Below are positions 25,118-33,896 of a stretch of DNA of 64,000 nt, one piece after another. How positions within the stretch are numbered: the first letter of the stretch is position 1; each line of letters opens with the position of its first letter. The position numbers and the translations under genes are program-made. Origin of the DNA: Microbacterium maritypicum. Lineage in GTDB: Bacteria; Actinomycetota; Actinomycetes; Actinomycetales; Microbacteriaceae. The notes under the pieces were generated by a model. That model was given only the letters and a program-made list of their open reading frames with translations. It ran no database searches and was not told where the DNA came from. The stretch covers positions 1,302,001 to 1,366,000 of the forward strand of contig NZ_WAAQ01000001.1 of the NCBI RefSeq assembly GCF_008868125.1. Reading direction: 5' to 3'.

Positions 25118-26782
25118 ATGAACCCCGAAACCCTCGCCGCAGCCCTCCTCGCCGTCCTCGCACCGATCGCCGAGGAACGACGTCCCGGCGAGCCGCTGGA
25201 GCTCTCCGCATCCGACATCGTGCTGGAGCGCCCCCGCAACCGCGACCACGGCGACTGGTCCTCGAACATCGCCATGCGCCTGGCCAAGCCGCTCGGCACG
25301 AACCCGCGCGAGCTCGCCCAGCAGATCGTCGACGGCCTCGCCGCCGTCGACGGCATCGCGAGCGCCGAGGTCGCAGGCCCGGGGTTCATCAACGTCCGTC
25401 TCGATGCCGCTGCCGCCGGTGCACTGGCGAAGGTCATCGTCGATGCCGGCTCCGCGTACGGCACGAACTCGTCGCAGGCGGGCGTCAGCGTGAACGTCGA
25501 GTTCGTCTCGGCGAACCCGACCGGACCCCTGCACATCGCCCACACGCGCTGGGCAGCTCTCGGCGACTCGATCGTGCGCCTGCTCCTCGCCAGCGGTGCG
25601 AACGCCGTCCGCGAGTACTACATCAACGACGCCGGCGCGCAGATGGAGCGCTTCGCCGTCTCGGTCCTGGCCGCGGCCAAGGGCGAGCCGACCCCCGAGG
25701 GCGGCTATCCGGGGGAGTACATCACGACCCTCGCCGGTCGCGTTCTCGAAGCGCGTCCCGACCTGCTGGCGCTCCCCGACGCCGAGCAGTCGAGCGTCGC
25801 ACTCGAACTCGCCTACGGGTTCCAGCTCGCCGAGATCAAGAGCTCGCTCGATCGCTTCAACGTGCCGTTCGACGTCTGGTTCTCCGAGCGCACGCTGCAC
25901 GCGAAAGATGCTTCCGGAACGAGCCTGATCGATCAGGCCGTCGATCGCCTCCGCGAGCAGGGCCACGTGTTCGATGACGAGGGCGCCGTCTGGGTGCGCA
26001 CCACCGACTTCGGCGACGACAAGGACCGTGTCATCCGCCGCTCGAACGGCGAGTACACCTACTTCGCCGCCGACGCCGCCTACTACCTGAACAAGGGCGA
26101 CCGCGGCTTCCAGAACAAGATCTACCTGCTCGGCGCCGACCACCACGGCTACGTGCACCGCCTCAAGGCCGTCGCGGGCGCCGCGGGGGAGGACCCGGAG
26201 AAGAACGTCGAGGTGCTGATCGGCCAGATGGTCTCGATCAACGGGGCCCGTCTCAGCAAGCGCGCGGGCAACATCATCGAGATGGACGACCTGCTCGACT
26301 GGCTCGGCACCGATGCGCTGCGGTACTCGCTGGAGCGCTCACCTGCGGACTCTCCGCTCGATCTCGACCCCGAGCTGCTGCAGAAGCGCACGAACGACAA
26401 CCCGGTGTTCTACGTGCAGTACGCCCACGCGCGCACGCACAACGTCGCCCGCAACGCCGGTCAATCGGGCATCGATCGCTCCGAGTTCGCGCCGGAGACG
26501 CTGACGCACGAGAGCGAGAGCGCATTGCTCGGCGCGTTGCAGGAGTTCCCGCGCATCGTGGCGTTCGCCGCCGAGGTGCGCGAACCGCACCGCGTCGCCC
26601 GCTATCTCGAGGAGCTCGCCGGCCTGTATCACCGCTGGTACGACAACTGCCGCGTGATCCCGCTGAGCGACGACCCGATCGAGAGCGTGCACCGCACCCG
26701 CCTGTGGCTCAACGACGCCACTGGCCAGGTGCTGCGCAACGGGCTCGACCTCCTCGGAGTCTCCGCGCCGGAGCGCATGTAG
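25118..26782 (+). CDS. argS: Arginyl-tRNA synthetase
   Basis: A 554-residue class I synthetase that attaches arginine to tRNA-Arg. The N-terminal tRNA-contacting domain spans about 1-110. The HIGH-type motif appears as ANPTGPLHIAH (near 130), and the KMSKS-equivalent as RLSKRAGN (near 380). The C-terminal anticodon-binding helices contain YVQYAHARTHNVARNA and end ALLDL-like as in the family. Length is normal. ATG 25118 has GGGAGG four nucleotides upstream. A tRNA-Arg gene sits close by on the opposite strand. Confidence 0.97.
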   Translation: MNPETLAAALLAVLAPIAEERRPGEPLELSASDIVLERPRNRDHGDWSSNIAMRLAKPLGTNPRELAQQIVDGLAAVDGIASAEVAGPGFINVRLDAAAAGALAKVIVDAGSAYGTNSSQAGVSVNVEFVSANPTGPLHIAHTRWAALGDSIVRLLLASGANAVREYYINDAGAQMERFAVSVLAAAKGEPTPEGGYPGEYITTLAGRVLEARPDLLALPDAEQSSVALELAYGFQLAEIKSSLDRFNVPFDVWFSERTLHAKDASGTSLIDQAVDRLREQGHVFDDEGAVWVRTTDFGDDKDRVIRRSNGEYTYFAADAAYYLNKGDRGFQNKIYLLGADHHGYVHRLKAVAGAAGEDPEKNVEVLIGQMVSINGARLSKRAGNIIEMDDLLDWLGTDALRYSLERSPADSPLDLDPELLQKRTNDNPVFYVQYAHARTHNVARNAGQSGIDRSEFAPETLTHESESALLGALQEFPRIVAFAAEVREPHRVARYLEELAGLYHRWYDNCRVIPLSDDPIESVHRTRLWLNDATGQVLRNGLDLLGVSAPERM

Positions 26783-26822
26783 CGCACGCACGCCTCCTGC
26801 TCGGTACGGCAGGATGGCAATC

Positions 26823-27668
26823 ATGAGCGACGACAACCAGACCCTGCCGTATCCGGATGCCGCGGCGGAGCATCCGACGCTCGTGATCCCGGGTTCCGCG
26901 CCTGACCCTGCGGACGCCGCACCGCGGACACGGCCGCGGTGGCCCTGGGTGCTGCTCATCGGTTTCGTGGTCCTCGCCGCTCTCGTGGTCGCCGCGGAGT
27001 TCATCGCACGAGCCGTGCTGCCAGGAGTAGTGCGGTCGATCGTCGTGGAACAGCTCGATCTGCCCTCCGACCAGCAACTCGATGTGCAGACGGAGGGTCT
27101 GCTGCTGCCGCAGTTGATCGGCGGCACACTCGACACTCTGCGTCTGTCCACGGATTCCGTGACGCTGGAGGGCATCACCGGAGCTGCCGATGTGACCGCG
27201 ACGGGCGTCCCGCTGCGCGGCGGCGATATCGGTGGTGCCACCGGGACGATCCGCATCGATCAGGAGCAGTTCACCGCACTGCTCGCCGGCACCGATCTGC
27301 CCGTGGAATCGGTGGAGTTCGCGGCCCCGAACGCCACGGTGAGCGGGTCGATCAGCGTGCTCGGAGCCGCGGTGCCGCTCTCGCTGACCCTCACGCCCGG
27401 CACGGTCGACGGTGACCTCGAGCTCACACCCGTCGGGGCGAGCATCGGCGGACTCGACATCGATCTCGACCGGGTCGCCTCCACTCTCGGCTCCCTCGGC
27501 GAAGGCCTGACCGAGCCCCAGAGGGTGTGCATCGCCGATCAGCTGCCGGCCGGGCTCACCCTCACCGGGCTCGAGATCATCGATGGCGCGGCCGTGATCG
27601 ACGTCGACGTGAACGGAGCGATCGTCACCGACACGACGCTCCAGGACAAGGGCGTCTGCCCCAGCTGA
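26823..27668 (+). CDS. DUF2993 (LmeA-like) lipid-binding domain protein
   Basis: A 281-residue protein. An acidic, Pro/Ala-rich head (1-40) is followed by one membrane helix (about 42-64) and an exported domain rich in beta strands (SVTLEGITGAADVTATGVPL, PVGASIGGLDIDLDR). This matches DUF2993 proteins such as mycobacterial LmeA, which bind phospholipids and support mannan-lipid maturation in the envelope. ATG 26823 has AGGA 8 nt upstream; ATG 26814 is too close to that site. It follows argS by 40 nt and could be read from the same transcript. Confidence 0.8.
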   Translation: MSDDNQTLPYPDAAAEHPTLVIPGSAPDPADAAPRTRPRWPWVLLIGFVVLAALVVAAEFIARAVLPGVVRSIVVEQLDLPSDQQLDVQTEGLLLPQLIGGTLDTLRLSTDSVTLEGITGAADVTATGVPLRGGDIGGATGTIRIDQEQFTALLAGTDLPVESVEFAAPNATVSGSISVLGAAVPLSLTLTPGTVDGDLELTPVGASIGGLDIDLDRVASTLGSLGEGLTEPQRVCIADQLPAGLTLTGLEIIDGAAVIDVDVNGAIVTDTTLQDKGVCPS

Positions 27669-27671
27669 CCC

Positions 27672-28436
27672 TCAGCGCCCCGGAGGCTCAGCGACGTCGG
27701 GACGGTCGCCGAACGTCGCGGCGATGTGGCGTGCGAGCCAGGCGGGCCGCTGCAGCGGGATACCGTGTCCGCACCCGTCGACGACTTCCAGGTCGCTGTG
27801 GGGGAGTGACGCATGCAGGAGTGCGGCCGACCGCTTCATGAGCGACCTCTCCTTCGCGCCGACGAGGATGGACGCGGCGCCCGGGTAGGACCGCCAGGTG
27901 TCCGGAGGTGCGAAGCGGAGGTTCTCCTCGACGGAGCGCAGCAGTGTCTCTCGGGAGATCGTGCCCGATGCCTGCAGGTAGTCGTCCAGCAGCTCATCCG
28001 GGACGAACAGCTGCCGTGCCTGCACCCTCGCGAACCACTCCCGCTTCGCCAGTCCCGCCGTCGCGGAGAGGAGCGCGAGTGTGGGGCGGGTCGCCCGCAT
28101 CGGCACGGCCTGCGCGCTGATGACGACGGCATTCCTCACGCGGTCGGGGTGCAGTGCGGCGAGCTGGACCGTCAGCTGCGCCCCGAGCGAGAACCCGACG
28201 ACGGTCGCCGCTCGGCCCTCCTGCTCCAACACGCGGGCGAGTGCCGCGACCGTCGCCGGGTGAGAGACATAGGTCTCGCCTGCGCTGCGTCCGTGACCGG
28301 GCAGGTCGGGGACGATGACGCGCACGCCCTCGCCGAGATGGGTACGCAACGGTTCCCACATCCATCCGGCGACGCCTCCGCCGTGCAGGAGCAGCAGCGG
28401 ATGCCCGTCGCGGGCGCCGAAGGTCTCGACGTGCAT
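27672..28436 (-). CDS. Alpha/beta hydrolase
   Basis: A 254-residue alpha/beta-hydrolase. The oxyanion-hole region is LLLLHGGGVAGWMW (16-29), the nucleophile elbow is GFSLGAQ (Ser near 96), the late Asp lies in the last third and the His in DGCGHGIPL (near 234). Compact size and lack of signal peptide suggest a cytosolic esterase or C-C hydrolase. The start at 28436 lies 2 nt after the TetR stop, so it belongs to the hydrolase-tetR-hydrolase operon. The true substrate cannot be told from sequence. Confidence 0.85.
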   Translation of the reverse strand: MHVETFGARDGHPLLLLHGGGVAGWMWEPLRTHLGEGVRVIVPDLPGHGRSAGETYVSHPATVAALARVLEQEGRAATVVGFSLGAQLTVQLAALHPDRVRNAVVISAQAVPMRATRPTLALLSATAGLAKREWFARVQARQLFVPDELLDDYLQASGTISRETLLRSVEENLRFAPPDTWRSYPGAASILVGAKERSLMKRSAALLHASLPHSDLEVVDGCGHGIPLQRPAWLARHIAATFGDRPDVAEPPGR

Positions 28437-28438
28437 GG

Positions 28439-29020
28439 TCAGTTCCTCTCGAAGGTCTCGGCCATGCGGCCGATCGTGTCGATGGCCCGTTCGAGGTGGG
28501 CGGGCTCGAACGGGCCGAGCAGTCGCGCCGCGGAGAGCAGCCCGATCGAGGCGCTCGACAGCGCCAGGGCGAGCGCCTCGACGTCCACGTCCGCCACGAT
28601 CTCCCCCCGGTCCTGCAGCGCGCGGAGCCACTCGATCACGCGTCGCTGCCGATCGCGATACCGGCCGTCGGTGACCTCCGCCACGTGTTCCCCGAGGATG
28701 CCGCGATCGTCGAGGAAAGCCGCCGTCATCAGCGCGTCGTCGCTCAGGGCGCGGGCGCTCGCGCGATACGCCGCACTCAGTCGCGGTCGGTCACCCAGCT
28801 CACGGCTCACACGGTCGTTCATACGCGTCGTCCCGCGCTGCAGGAGCGCATCCAGGATCTCGTGCTTGCTGGCGAACTCCAGATAGACCGCGCCTTTGCC
28901 GATCCCTGCACGGTCGGCGATCGACGCCACGCTCATGGCGTCGAACCCGTGGGCGAGCACGAGTTCCTCCGCGGCATCGAGGATGCGGTCGCGACGGTCA
29001 GGGACGCGGGGCCGGGGCAT
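28439..29020 (-). CDS. TetR-family transcriptional regulator
   Basis: A 193-residue regulator. The helix-turn-helix is near 25-55 (SVASIADRAGIGKGAVYLEF), and the C-terminal two thirds form the variable ligand domain. ATG 29020 overlaps the end of the upstream hydrolase gene by 23 nt, which points to coupled translation. It is sandwiched between two alpha/beta hydrolases. A perfect 11-bp inverted repeat just before the operon (29911-29944) is its probable operator, giving autoregulation relieved by a ligand that may be a hydrolase substrate. Confidence 0.9.
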   Translation of the reverse strand: MPRPRVPDRRDRILDAAEELVLAHGFDAMSVASIADRAGIGKGAVYLEFASKHEILDALLQRGTTRMNDRVSRELGDRPRLSAAYRASARALSDDALMTAAFLDDRGILGEHVAEVTDGRYRDRQRRVIEWLRALQDRGEIVADVDVEALALALSSASIGLLSAARLLGPFEPAHLERAIDTIGRMAETFERN

Positions 29021-29900
29021 CGGTGGTCCTCTCCAGGTGATCGAGCATCGCGGGGATGACGACGTCCGGACGATCGCGCTGCACCCAGTGGCCGGCACCG
29101 GGAGCGGTCACCAGCGACCCCGCGGGCAGCAGCTCGGCGGCGGTGCGGATGCGCGCGAGCGGGACTCCCGAGTCGCGATCACCGTGCACGAGGAGCGTGG
29201 GCGTCGTGATCGATGGCAGGTGCGGGGTGTAGAGCGTGCGCAGTCGATTCCAGAGCACCTGATCGCGCTGCCACTGTGCGAAGGTCTCCAGACCGGTGCC
29301 GACGGCGGCCTCGGTGAGCACGGCCTCGACGAGCTCGGGAGTCCGTGCCTGCGGAGTGCGCACCAGGTCGCCGAGGCCGCGTTCCATCGCGGAGAGGTTG
29401 CGCGCGTAGGAGCGGGTCATCGCGGCGAGCAGCCCGGTGCGCAACAGCATGAAGGTGCCGAAATGGGTGATCCGGCCGATGGGGCCATCGGCCAGCCGCG
29501 GCATCAGCCCATAGCATCCGAGCAGCACGGCGGATCGCGTGCGCCCCGGCTGATCCAGGAGATGCCCGAGCGTCATCCCGCCGCCGAGGGAGAGGCCCGC
29601 GATCGCGTAGTCGTGCAGACCGAGCCCGTCGACGAGTTCCCCCACATGCCGCACGAGTCGCTCCTGCGTGAGCGGCCACTCCGCGCGGGCGCTGCGCCCG
29701 AAACCGGGATGGTCGGGCGCGAAGACGCGGTGTCCGGCTGCGGCGAGGGCTGCTCCGACCGCGCCCCAGGAGAGCTCGGCACTGTCGGCGCCGCCTCCGT
29801 GCAGAAGCAGCACCGGCACTGCGGACTCGCACTCGGGTCGCCATTCCAGGGTCGAGACCGTGGCATGGGGGAGGGTGATGCTCGTGCGTCGGGGATCCAT
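28998..29900 (-). CDS. Alpha/beta hydrolase (first gene of tetR operon)
   Basis: A 300-residue alpha/beta-hydrolase. VLLLHGGGADSAELSW (near 31-46) forms the oxyanion hole, AGLSLGGGM carries the Ser (near 102), and GAGHWVQ carries the His (near 271). A central cap region rich in Arg and Leu follows the nucleophile. No signal peptide. ATG 29900 is preceded by GAGAGGG on the minus strand. It resembles meta-cleavage and lactone hydrolases in outline only. With the second hydrolase and TetR it may detoxify or use an ester or ring-cleavage product. Confidence 0.85.
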   Translation of the reverse strand: MDPRRTSITLPHATVSTLEWRPECESAVPVLLLHGGGADSAELSWGAVGAALAAAGHRVFAPDHPGFGRSARAEWPLTQERLVRHVGELVDGLGLHDYAIAGLSLGGGMTLGHLLDQPGRTRSAVLLGCYGLMPRLADGPIGRITHFGTFMLLRTGLLAAMTRSYARNLSAMERGLGDLVRTPQARTPELVEAVLTEAAVGTGLETFAQWQRDQVLWNRLRTLYTPHLPSITTPTLLVHGDRDSGVPLARIRTAAELLPAGSLVTAPGAGHWVQRDRPDVVIPAMLDHLERTTDAPAPRP

Positions 29901-29910
29901 GATGCCCTCT

Positions 29911-29944
29911 CGTTGTGACCAATCTAGACGATCTGGTCACAACG
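29911..29944. promoter_or_regulatory. TetR-type operator, perfect 11-bp inverted repeat
   Basis: CGTTGTGACCA (29911-29921) and TGGTCACAACG (29934-29944) are exact inverted arms separated by 12 nt. On the minus strand TAGATT (a TANNNT box) falls inside the spacer, about 20 nt before the ribosome site of the first hydrolase, so a bound TetR dimer would block the promoter. No T-tract follows, which argues against a terminator. Confidence 0.75.
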
Positions 29945-29955
29945 AGGCGCGCGGA

Positions 29956-31002
29956 TCAGGAATCCGCGTCGGCGGCCGCCGCCTTCTGCGCCGCGCGGAG
30001 CTCGGCCGTCGCGATCCGCACCTCGACCTCCGCGCGCTGCAGACGTCGCTCGGGGAACGTGGTCGCCGCGTATCTCGCGTGCACCCGGTCGGTGCTCTCC
30101 TCCTCGGCGGTCACGATGTAGGCGCAGGCGAACAGCATCACCTGAGCCGAGAAGTTCAGCCAGATCAGCAGCGCGAGCAGCGAGGCGAACGAGGCCAGGA
30201 GCGGGTTGCTGGTGGCGCCGCCCACGAAGAGGCTCGACAGCTCCTGCAAGGCCAGCAGACCCAGCGCACCCAGCAGCGCGCCGGACCAGAGCGACCGTGC
30301 TGACGGGCGGACACCGGAGAGCAGGAGGAACACGCCGATGATGATCACCGCGTCGAGCGCGAACACGACGATGAGCGACACCAGGCGCACCGTCCACGCG
30401 GCCACCGGAGAGTCCTCGGGGAGTCCGAGCAGGCCGGTGATCCACACGATGCCGAGCTGGCCGGCGAAGGTGAGGAAGGCCGAGGCGACGAAGGCGAGAC
30501 CGATTCCGATCGCGAGCGCGAGGTTGCGCAAGATCACCCAGATCCAGAGGATGTCGTCCTGCAGGGTCCCCGCCAGCACGCGCACGGCTGCGCGCAGGGA
30601 GCCGATGGCTCCGAGCGCCGCGCCCACGAGCGCGACGAGCGAGATGATGCCGGCGATCGACAGCGAGGCCGGTGCGCGCAGGTCCTCGGTCTTGATCACA
30701 CCGTCCTCGCCGATCAGCCCCGGCACCGCCGACTGCACCGCGTCGATGATCGCCTGCCACGCGACCGGGTTCCCGGCGAGCCAGAGCGCAGCGATCGAGA
30801 AGCCCAGCAGCACGCCGGCGAACACGCTGAAGAGCGCGCGGTACGTGACGCTGTCGGCGAGCATGGGGCCGCGGCGTTCGGTGTAAAGCAGTGCAGCGCG
30901 CACCGGGCGACGTGCGAGCGCCCAGGCGATCAGCGGCCCGGTGATGCGCGCGATGAGACCCGGACGCGCCGGGGAGTCTGTTCGTGTTTCGCTGTTCGTC
31001 AC
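29956..31002 (-). CDS. YihY/YhjD/BrkB-family inner-membrane protein
   Basis: A 348-residue membrane protein with about six helices. The N-terminal ERRGPMLADSVTYRALFSVF segment and the later LIWLNFSAQVMLFACAYI segment are hallmarks of the YihY/virulence-factor-BrkB family. The name RNase BN once given to the family is a misassignment; the E. coli YhjD member has been linked to lipid A transport suppression, but the general role is unknown. The C-terminal 60 residues are charged and cytoplasmic. It is read alone toward the tetR operon, with the operator in the 55-bp gap. Confidence 0.85.
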   Translation of the reverse strand: MTNSETRTDSPARPGLIARITGPLIAWALARRPVRAALLYTERRGPMLADSVTYRALFSVFAGVLLGFSIAALWLAGNPVAWQAIIDAVQSAVPGLIGEDGVIKTEDLRAPASLSIAGIISLVALVGAALGAIGSLRAAVRVLAGTLQDDILWIWVILRNLALAIGIGLAFVASAFLTFAGQLGIVWITGLLGLPEDSPVAAWTVRLVSLIVVFALDAVIIIGVFLLLSGVRPSARSLWSGALLGALGLLALQELSSLFVGGATSNPLLASFASLLALLIWLNFSAQVMLFACAYIVTAEEESTDRVHARYAATTFPERRLQRAEVEVRIATAELRAAQKAAAADADS

Positions 31003-31087
31003 GACCCCACCCTAAGAGGCGACGATGACAGGATGCAGGGGCTTGACGCCGCGCGTCGCCGTGACGAAGGTGGCGGGGCCGGTGCCC

Positions 31088-31093
31088 TAGAAT
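31088..31093 (+). promoter_or_regulatory. Candidate -10 box of lysA-hom-thrB
   Basis: TAGAAT is a near-consensus -10 hexamer 56 nt upstream of the lysA start. A -35 box at 17-nt spacing is not convincing, as is common in GC-rich actinobacteria. Confidence 0.5.
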
Positions 31094-31149
31094 CGGGTCA
31101 ACCTCGATGTGCGCGCCCTGCCCGAGATCCTTCCCACGATTGGTGATCA

Positions 31150-32568
31150 GTGCTTCTCCCTGCCGATTCGCTCGCTCCGGAATGGCTTGCCGTCCCTGAA
31201 GACGCGAACGATCTCGCCGACGGCGTCTGGCCGGCCTCCGCGACGCGGGACGCCGATGGTGCGATCGATATCGCGGGCGTCAGCGCCACCACGCTCGCCC
31301 GCACCTACGGCACCCCGCTGCTCGTGCTCGACGAGGACGAGGTGCGCGGCCGTGCGCGGCGGTTCCGGCTCGCCTTCGACCAGGCGGCTGCCGAGAACGG
31401 CACCACGGCGCAGGTGTACTACGCGGGCAAGGCCTTCCTCTGCACCACGGTCGCGCGCTGGGTCGTCGACGAGGGACTGCGCGTCGACGTGTGCACCGGG
31501 GGAGAGCTCGCCGTCGCCCTCGCCGCCGGAGTCGCACCGGCCTCTCTCGGTTTCCACGGCAACAACAAGTCGGTGGCCGAGCTCGAGCGGGCGGTCGAGG
31601 TGGGCGTGGGCACGATCATCGTCGACAGCGCCATCGAGATCGAGCGGCTCGCGGCCATCGTCGCCCGCACCGGAGCGACGCAGCGTGTGCTGGTGCGCGT
31701 GATCAGCGGCGTCCACGCCGAGACCCACGACTTCCTCGCCACGGCGCACGAGGACCAGAAGTTCGGCTTCCCCTTCCCGGACGCCGAGCGGGCGGTGGCA
31801 CGCATCCGCGAGATTCCCGGCCTGGTGTTCGCTGGCCTGCACTGCCACATCGGCTCGCAGATCTTCGGCGTCGCAGGTTTCCGCGAATCGGCGTCCCGCG
31901 TGCTCGACCTGCACACGTCCCTGCTCGCGGACGGACCGGTGCCGCAGCTCAACCTCGGCGGCGGCTTCGGCATCGCCTACACGCGGGTCGACGACCCGAC
32001 TCCGATCGAGGGACTGGCGGCCGCCATCGTCACCGCGGTGGCCGAGGACTGCGCGGCCAGGGGCATCCCCCTCCCGGCATTGTCGTTCGAACCGGGGCGC
32101 GCCATCGTCGGCACGGCCGGTGTGACGATCTACGAGGTCGGCACCACGAAGGACGTGACGATCGAGTCCGGAGCCGTGCGCCGTTACATCAGCGTCGACG
32201 GCGGAATGAGCGACAACGCGCGTCCGGCCCTCTACGGCGCGCAGTACTCGGCTCGCCTCGCCTCGCGCGTCGGAGAGGGCGAGCCCCGCCTCAGCCGCGT
32301 GGTGGGCAAGCACTGCGAGTCCGGTGACATCGTCGTCGATCACGAGTACCTGCCCGAAGACCTCGTGCCGGGCGATCTGCTCGCTGTGCCGGCCACCGGT
32401 GCGTACTGCGTCTCGCTCGCGAGCAACTACAACCATGTCCCGCGTCCTCCTGTCGTCGCCGTACGCGGCGGGCGCTCGGCGGTCATCGTCCGTGGCGAGA
32501 CCATCGATGACGTGCTGGCCCGCGACGCGGGCATCGACGGGGCGAACGCCCCCGAGGGAGACCAATGA
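31150..32568 (+). CDS. lysA: Diaminopimelate decarboxylase
   Basis: A 472-residue PLP enzyme of the alanine-racemase-like fold that makes lysine from meso-diaminopimelate. The PLP lysine is in YYAGKAFLC (near 97), GGGFGIAY lies in the phosphate-binding part, the FEPGRAIVG segment is conserved, and the CESGD motif (near 390) contributes the catalytic Cys from the partner subunit. The start is taken as GTG 31150; no strong ribosome site is seen and a nearby alternative is possible. It leads an operon with hom and thrB (21-nt gap). Confidence 0.94.
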   Translation: MLLPADSLAPEWLAVPEDANDLADGVWPASATRDADGAIDIAGVSATTLARTYGTPLLVLDEDEVRGRARRFRLAFDQAAAENGTTAQVYYAGKAFLCTTVARWVVDEGLRVDVCTGGELAVALAAGVAPASLGFHGNNKSVAELERAVEVGVGTIIVDSAIEIERLAAIVARTGATQRVLVRVISGVHAETHDFLATAHEDQKFGFPFPDAERAVARIREIPGLVFAGLHCHIGSQIFGVAGFRESASRVLDLHTSLLADGPVPQLNLGGGFGIAYTRVDDPTPIEGLAAAIVTAVAEDCAARGIPLPALSFEPGRAIVGTAGVTIYEVGTTKDVTIESGAVRRYISVDGGMSDNARPALYGAQYSARLASRVGEGEPRLSRVVGKHCESGDIVVDHEYLPEDLVPGDLLAVPATGAYCVSLASNYNHVPRPPVVAVRGGRSAVIVRGETIDDVLARDAGIDGANAPEGDQ

Positions 32569-32589
32569 CCCACCTCCGAAGGAGTAACC

Positions 32590-33894
32590 ATGACTGACTA
32601 CCGACGACTTCGTGTGGCGCTGCTGGGTGCCGGAGCCGTCGGCTCTCAGGTCGCGGCGCTCCTGCTGCGCCACGGCGATGAGCTCGCCGACCGTGCCGGT
32701 GCTGAGCTGGAGCTCGCCGGCATCGCCGTGCGCGACGTCGACGCTCCGCGTGACGTCGACCTGCCCAAGGAGCTCTTCACCACCGACGCCGAGTCGCTGA
32801 TCCTGGGCGCCGACATCGTGATCGAGCTCATCGGCGGCATCGAGCCGGCGCGCACGAGCATCCTGCAGGCGATCGGCTCCGGCGCCGATGTCGTCACCGC
32901 CAACAAGGCGCTGTTGGCAACGCACGGCCCCGAGCTGTTCGAGGCCGCCGACCGCGTCGGTGCCTCCGTGTACTACGAGGCTGCAGCCGCCGGCGCGATC
33001 CCGATCATCCGTCCGCTGCGCGACTCGCTCGCCGGCGACCGCGTGGTGCGCATCATGGGCATCGTGAACGGCACCACCAACTACATCCTCGACCGGATGG
33101 ACACCGAGGGCGCCGACTTCGCCGACGTGCTCGCCGACGCGCAGCGTCTGGGTTACGCCGAAGCCGATCCGACGGCGGATGTCGAGGGCTACGACGCCGC
33201 GCAGAAGGCGGCGATCCTCGCGAGCCTCGCGTTCCACACCGCTGTCCCGCTGGAAGCCGTCTACCGCGAGGGCATCACCTCGATCACGGCATCCATGATC
33301 GAAGAGGCACGCGCCGCCGGTTTCGTGATCAAGCTGCTCGCCGTGTGCGAGCGGATCGAGGCGAACGGTGCCGAGTCGATCTCGGTGCGGGTCTACCCGG
33401 CCCTTGTGCCCGCGTCGCACCCGCTCGCCTCCGTGCACGGCGCGAACAATGCGGTGTTCGTCGAGGCCGAGGCCGCCGGATCCCTCATGTTCTACGGAGC
33501 AGGGGCCGGTGGAGTGCAGACCGCATCCGCCGTGCTCGGCGACGTCGTCTCCGCCGCCCGCCGTCACATCGCCGGCGGCGTCGGGGTGGGGGAGTCGACC
33601 CGCGCGAACCTCCCCGTCGTGCCGATCGGCCACGTCACCACCCGCTACCAGATCACTCTCGAGGTCGCGGACGCGCCCGGCGTGCTCGCCACGGTCGCCG
33701 GCATCCTCAGCGACGGCGGCGTCTCGGTCGCGACGGTCGTGCAGACCGTCGAGGGAGAGGACGAGCCGACGGCACGTCTCATCATCGGCACCCACCGCGC
33801 CACCGAGCAGGCGCTCAGCGCCACGGTCGATGCTCTCGCCGACAGCGAGGTCGTCGCCCGTGTGGTCTCGGTGCTCCGGGTGGAAGGCGAGTGA
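32590..33894 (+). CDS. hom: Homoserine dehydrogenase
   Basis: A 434-residue enzyme that reduces aspartate semialdehyde to homoserine. The N-terminal NAD(P) site reads LLGAGAVGSQVA, the central catalytic part holds GIVNGTTNYIL and YAEADPTADVEGYDAAQKA, and the C-terminal 80 residues form an ACT domain (ITLEVADAPGVLATVAGILSD) that usually mediates threonine feedback. ATG 32590 has GAAGGAG 7 nt upstream. It overlaps the possible GTG start of thrB. Confidence 0.96.
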   Translation: MTDYRRLRVALLGAGAVGSQVAALLLRHGDELADRAGAELELAGIAVRDVDAPRDVDLPKELFTTDAESLILGADIVIELIGGIEPARTSILQAIGSGADVVTANKALLATHGPELFEAADRVGASVYYEAAAAGAIPIIRPLRDSLAGDRVVRIMGIVNGTTNYILDRMDTEGADFADVLADAQRLGYAEADPTADVEGYDAAQKAAILASLAFHTAVPLEAVYREGITSITASMIEEARAAGFVIKLLAVCERIEANGAESISVRVYPALVPASHPLASVHGANNAVFVEAEAAGSLMFYGAGAGGVQTASAVLGDVVSAARRHIAGGVGVGESTRANLPVVPIGHVTTRYQITLEVADAPGVLATVAGILSDGGVSVATVVQTVEGEDEPTARLIIGTHRATEQALSATVDALADSEVVARVVSVLRVEGE

Positions 33895-33896
33895 CG

